Origin: an uncultured SAR116 cluster alpha proteobacterium
GTDB lineage: Bacteria; Pseudomonadota; Alphaproteobacteria; Puniceispirillales; Marisalimonadaceae
Assembly (NCBI GenBank): GCA_902542765.1
Contig: CACBVW010000014.1
Location: 1-34,265, forward strand
Length of the DNA: 34,265 bases
Reading direction: 5' to 3'
The notes under the pieces were generated by a model, which saw only the letters and a list, made by a program, of their open reading frames with translations, had not been told where the DNA came from and did not search any database. Both the position numbers and the translations under genes were made by a program. Shown here piece by piece: positions 30,922 through 34,265 of the stretch; position 1 is the first letter of the stretch; each line of letters starts with the position of its first letter.

Positions 30922-33492
30922 TTAATATAAAGGAGATAAATTTTTTTGAATGTTTTTAAAGTCTAATTTTTTCTTATCATAATTTAAATCTGGGAGTTGT
31001 CCAGGCTTGAAAGCCTCTAAAATAGATCCTTTTTGTTTGGAATTAACTTTAAATCCAGTTTTAGGACTTACCGATATCAGTTTTATACCGGAAGGTCTCC
31101 TAAAAGGTAAATCAGGTGTATTATCAAGTATTTTTTTCATAAAATCTTTAAATATTGGAGCAGCCACTGAACTACCAGTTTCCTTATAACCAAGAGGACG
31201 TGGATCATCGAAACCAACAAAAACACCAGCAACTAAATCACTTGAGAAACCAACAAACCAAGCATCAGTATTTGCATTTGTTGTTCCTGTTTTACCAGCT
31301 AAATTTCTTTCTAAAGAATTAATTACACTACCTGTTCCTCTAATTACTGCACCTTGCAACATTGAGACCATCTGATAGGCAGAAGAAGATGAGATGATTT
31401 TTTCTCTTGTATCTTTTGTTGCTAGAAGTGGGATAACAAGGGCATTAGATTTATCTCCATTACAAATTTTGCAATCTCTTTCATCATGTCGAAATATAGT
31501 AGTACCTCTTCTATCTTGAACACGATCAATTAATGTTGGTGTTATTTTTTTACCACCATTTACAATCATGCCATACGCATTAGTTAAACTCAGTAAATCA
31601 GTCTCACCTGCACCTAACGACATTGACAAATATGGTGGTAAATTTTCACTTATACCAAATTTCGCAGCATAATCTTGAATAACATTTTTATTTCTATTTC
31701 TATTATTATTTTGTTTTTTTGTGACGTAATTAACTATAAAATTAACATCAGAAATATCTTTGTTAAGCTTCTCTGCAATAATTTTATTTGTAAAACCTTT
31801 TTCAATATAATTTTTTACAATTTTTTCTTCTTCAATTAATTTGATAGCTAAACGAGCTGTCATTAAGTTTCTAGATTTTTCAATCCCCAATCTCATTGGA
31901 CTTGGACCATAGAATTTCTTAGTGTAATTTGCAGGTTTCCATTTTTTACAATTAATACATTGATCATATGCTAATGCTGCATCTAGAATTAATTCTGTTG
32001 GTTTATAATTTCTCTCTAAACCTGCTAGATATACAAAAGGTTTGAAAGCAGATCCAGGTTGTCTTTTAGCTTGAGTTGCTCTATTAAATTCACTTTTTTG
32101 AAAATTATATCCCCCACTCATCGCCAAAACTCTTCCAGTATTAGGGTCTAAGGCAACTATGGCGCCATTTACTTCTGGTATTTGCGAAAGAGAATAGTAT
32201 GTTAGGTTTTTTGTTTGGTTTTCTCTAACAATTACTATATCTCCATTAGAGATAAATTGTTCGAAATTTTTATATTTTGCTCCTAAGTGAATATTTAAAC
32301 GGTTATTATCATCTTTTTTTATAGTCTGCGGTCTCAACCAAGAAGTATTTTTAAATTCTACTTTAATTTTTTCATCTTTATGAAGCATGACATCAATAAA
32401 ATTTTTAGATACTTTAATTACAATTCCAGCGTATCTTTTTTTTGGGAGTTGTGTTTGTAAGTCTTGTAAATATTTAGATAATTCTTCGTTTGTAGAAGTT
32501 AACAAATCGTAATTACTAATTGGCCCCCTCCAACCTTGCCTTTTATCTAACTTTTCTAATCCTTCAATTAGTGCTTCTTCTGCTTTAATTTGAATAGATG
32601 GATCAAGTGTTGTTCTAACTGAGTATCCGTTTGTATATAATTTAGATCCAATTTTTTCATTTTTGATGAGTATTTTTCTTACTTCTTCCGCAAAATATGG
32701 AGCATATCCCTCATCTATCCCGCTAGATTTACGAATGTTGATTGATTTTTTACTCTCTATTTCTTTTGTTTCATCTTGAATAAATCTATTTTTACTCATT
32801 TGAGACAAAACCCAGTTTCGTCTTACAATAGCTTCTTTCTTTTTATATTTTGGATTATAATTGTTAGGAGCCTTTGGCAAAGCTGCTAAAAAAGCAGCTT
32901 CGGATAAATCAAGATTATCTAAACTTTTATCAAAATAATTTAAAGCCGCAGCAGCAACACCGTAGGATTTAAAACCTAAATAGATTTCATTTAGATACAG
33001 TTCTAGGATTTCATTTTTTGTGAATGCTCTCTCAATACGTATTGCTAAAATAGCTTCTTTAATTTTCCTCTCATATGATATTTCTGATGATAAAAGAAAG
33101 TTTTTTGCAACTTGTTGAGTAATTGTTGACGCGCCAATTAATCTTTTATTAGTACCAATATTTTTGACATTAGTTATTAATGCTCTAAGTGTGGCCCTCA
33201 GATCAATGCCAAAATGATTGTAAAAATCTTTGTCTTCTGCTGAAATAAAAGCATTAATAACTTTTTTAGGAATGACACTTATTGGAACAAAAACTCTTTT
33301 TTGAGTTGCATATTCTGCCAATAAAGCACCATTTCCAGCATGAATCCTTGTTACAACATTTGGATTATACTTTGACAATTCTTTATAATCTGGAAGATCT
33401 TTTCCAAAATACCATAAACCATAAAAGAATACAGCTATTCCAGACAGAATAAGTAAAAACATTAGTGTGATAAAATAAGAAAAAAGTTTCAT
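30922..33492 (-). CDS. mrcA: Penicillin-binding protein 1A (bifunctional transglycosylase/transpeptidase)
   Basis: Class A PBP that polymerises and cross-links peptidoglycan at the inner membrane. A membrane anchor (5-27) precedes the GT51 domain with catalytic E86 (SAEDKDFYNHFG) and GASTITQQVAKNFLL (120-134). An OB-like region (about 300-440) follows. The transpeptidase domain has S481-A-F-K (SxxK), S540-R-N (SxN) and K734-T-G (KTG). Between SxN and KTG, about residues 551-604 hold an insert of some 45 residues not usual for PBP1a, ending in a low-complexity KKQNNNRNRNKN tract. At 856 residues it is slightly long. It follows the amidase gene after 94 bp, in the same orientation. Confidence 0.95.
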   Translation of the reverse strand: MKLFSYFITLMFLLILSGIAVFFYGLWYFGKDLPDYKELSKYNPNVVTRIHAGNGALLAEYATQKRVFVPISVIPKKVINAFISAEDKDFYNHFGIDLRATLRALITNVKNIGTNKRLIGASTITQQVAKNFLLSSEISYERKIKEAILAIRIERAFTKNEILELYLNEIYLGFKSYGVAAAALNYFDKSLDNLDLSEAAFLAALPKAPNNYNPKYKKKEAIVRRNWVLSQMSKNRFIQDETKEIESKKSINIRKSSGIDEGYAPYFAEEVRKILIKNEKIGSKLYTNGYSVRTTLDPSIQIKAEEALIEGLEKLDKRQGWRGPISNYDLLTSTNEELSKYLQDLQTQLPKKRYAGIVIKVSKNFIDVMLHKDEKIKVEFKNTSWLRPQTIKKDDNNRLNIHLGAKYKNFEQFISNGDIVIVRENQTKNLTYYSLSQIPEVNGAIVALDPNTGRVLAMSGGYNFQKSEFNRATQAKRQPGSAFKPFVYLAGLERNYKPTELILDAALAYDQCINCKKWKPANYTKKFYGPSPMRLGIEKSRNLMTARLAIKLIEEEKIVKNYIEKGFTNKIIAEKLNKDISDVNFIVNYVTKKQNNNRNRNKNVIQDYAAKFGISENLPPYLSMSLGAGETDLLSLTNAYGMIVNGGKKITPTLIDRVQDRRGTTIFRHDERDCKICNGDKSNALVIPLLATKDTREKIISSSSAYQMVSMLQGAVIRGTGSVINSLERNLAGKTGTTNANTDAWFVGFSSDLVAGVFVGFDDPRPLGYKETGSSVAAPIFKDFMKKILDNTPDLPFRRPSGIKLISVSPKTGFKVNSKQKGSILEAFKPGQLPDLNYDKKKLDFKNIQKNLSPLY

Positions 33493-33586
33493 TTTAAATT
33501 ATTATTCAATAATTTTGACATTTTTTGGACAGGATTAATTATTATGATATTTTATATATTGATTATAAGAATTTTTTAAAAAATTC

Positions 33587-34265
33587 TCAATTCTCTTTAT
33601 TTTCAAAATAATTTTCTATTGCAATTGCCAAACTTTTACTGAGTTCTTCTAAATATTTTGAATTTAGTAATCTTTTTTCTTCTTGCTTATTAGATAAGAA
33701 ACCAATTTCAATTAATACCGATGGAATGTCATAAGATTTGAGAACCGTAAAACCGGCAAATCTATGACCACGATTTACTGCTAATTTTGTTTTTTCTAAA
33801 TTAGATAAGATTTTTTTAGCTAAAAATGAGCTATCATTCATTGCCTCTCTTTGAAACATTTTAATCAAAGTACCATAAATCAATGGATCTTCAATTTTTT
33901 CATTATTATTTAAAATAATGTCAACTTCATTCTCCCTTTTAGCTAACAATAGAGCTTCTTTATCTGAAGCTTTGTCTGAAAGACTAAATACTGAAATTCC
34001 TTTTGCTTTTTTATTTTTACTTGAATCTGCGTGTATAGAAACAAAAATATCAGCTTTGCTTTGTTTAGCTAATAAAATTCTTTTTCTTAACGATAAATAA
34101 ACATCTTTGTTTCGAGATAAAATTGGATTTATTTTTTTATTCTTTCGTAATGCTTTTGCCAATAAAATTGAAGTCTTTAAAGTTATATTTTTTTCTAATG
34201 AACCTAATTGACCTATCGCACCAGGATCTTTGCCACCATGGCCTGGATCTATAAAAACAACATAA
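33587..34265 (-). CDS. N-acetylmuramoyl-L-alanine amidase, AmiC-like (5' end cut by window edge)
   Basis: Zinc-dependent periplasmic amidase (Amidase_3) that cuts the stem peptide from MurNAc during cell separation. The visible part begins with VVFIDPGHGGKDPGAIG (first Zn His), then a Glu ligand in GSLEKN, a second His in VSIHADSS and the catalytic Glu in VLIEIGFLSNKQEE. The signal peptide and any AMIN domain lie beyond the right edge. The frame is open through position 34265. It lies upstream of PBP1a, separated by 94 bp, and probably shares its transcript. The AmiA, AmiB or AmiC type cannot be named without the N-terminus. Confidence 0.93.
   Translation of the reverse strand, partial: YVVFIDPGHGGKDPGAIGQLGSLEKNITLKTSILLAKALRKNKKINPILSRNKDVYLSLRKRILLAKQSKADIFVSIHADSSKNKKAKGISVFSLSDKASDKEALLLAKRENEVDIILNNNEKIEDPLIYGTLIKMFQREAMNDSSFLAKKILSNLEKTKLAVNRGHRFAGFTVLKSYDIPSVLIEIGFLSNKQEEKRLLNSKYLEELSKSLAIAIENYFENKEN

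Noticed and set aside
31670-31845. A genuine DNA-binding helix-turn-helix in PBP1a
   Set aside because: The GFTNKIIAEKLN resemblance lies inside a periplasmic transpeptidase domain, so DNA binding is not plausible; the insert itself is kept as a finding.
1-34265. CRISPR array, intact IS element or replication origin
   Set aside because: No regularly spaced repeats, transposase motifs or DnaA-box clusters were seen on either strand by eye.

Overview
This is an AT-rich, gene-dense bacterial chromosome segment with short intergenic gaps, many 1-15 bp gene overlaps and little sign of recent mobile DNA. The gene content and order suggest a streamlined, probably marine alphaproteobacterium. The main clues are the amidase - PBP1a - prfB block, the tyrS / AsmA-like giant / peroxiredoxin neighbourhood, the cysE - nifS - ferredoxin - mnmA block, and a tRNA-Met(CAT) close to those of Alphaproteobacteria. 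This placement is inferred from the sequence alone.

Layout. 1-2.5 kb: the 5' part of an enoyl-CoA hydratase gene, a MOFRL-type glycerate 2-kinase and a GST-fold protein. 2.6-6.1 kb: a GT4 glycosyltransferase converging on a four-gene minus-strand operon (GAF protein, unknown protein, haloalkane-dehalogenase-like hydrolase, DUF952 protein). 6.2-8.5 kb: a 10-TM putative metal exporter and an HSL-type esterase. 8.6-11.2 kb: an FMN-dependent hydroxyacid dehydrogenase, a NIPSNAP protein and a tartrate/malate-type dehydrogenase; with the glycerate kinase these suggest small hydroxyacid catabolism. 11.2-13.5 kb: an SDR and a winged-helix regulator, facing an unknown small gene plus pal across a 305-bp control region that carries inverted repeats and a good promoter. 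13.5-18.0 kb: a long, tightly packed minus-strand run (two orphan small proteins, GFA protein, GT2 glycosyltransferase, nucleosidase-like protein, spore-photoproduct-lyase-like radical SAM enzyme, SDR).

18.27-20.0 kb is the most unusual stretch. I read it as the fossil of a small integrative element at the 3' end of tRNA-Met. A degenerate copy of the tRNA 3' part (18268-18333) lies about 1.65 kb from the intact gene (19920-19996). Between them are a truncated tyrosine-integrase N-terminus with an in-frame stop, a CMP-sugar-type cytidylyltransferase, a 32-residue mini-ORF and an AlpA-like excisionase. Paired GTCAC motifs 11 bp apart lie inside both ends and may be integrase arm sites.

20.0-24.1 kb: a sulfur-mobilisation block read right to left: serine acetyltransferase, cysteine desulfurase, 2Fe-2S ferredoxin, MnmA and a glyoxalase-like protein. 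It runs from cysteine synthesis to thiolation of tRNA wobble uridine. 24.3-29.8 kb: a small alpha/beta hydrolase, tyrS, a 1003-residue AsmA/YhdP-like envelope protein and a Bcp-type peroxiredoxin. 29.8-34.3 kb: release factor 2, the bifunctional PBP1a (with an unusual insert in its transpeptidase domain) and a partial N-acetylmuramoyl-L-alanine amidase.

No CRISPR array, intact IS element, rRNA or recognisable riboswitch was seen. Function calls rest on motifs read by eye, and no database search was run.
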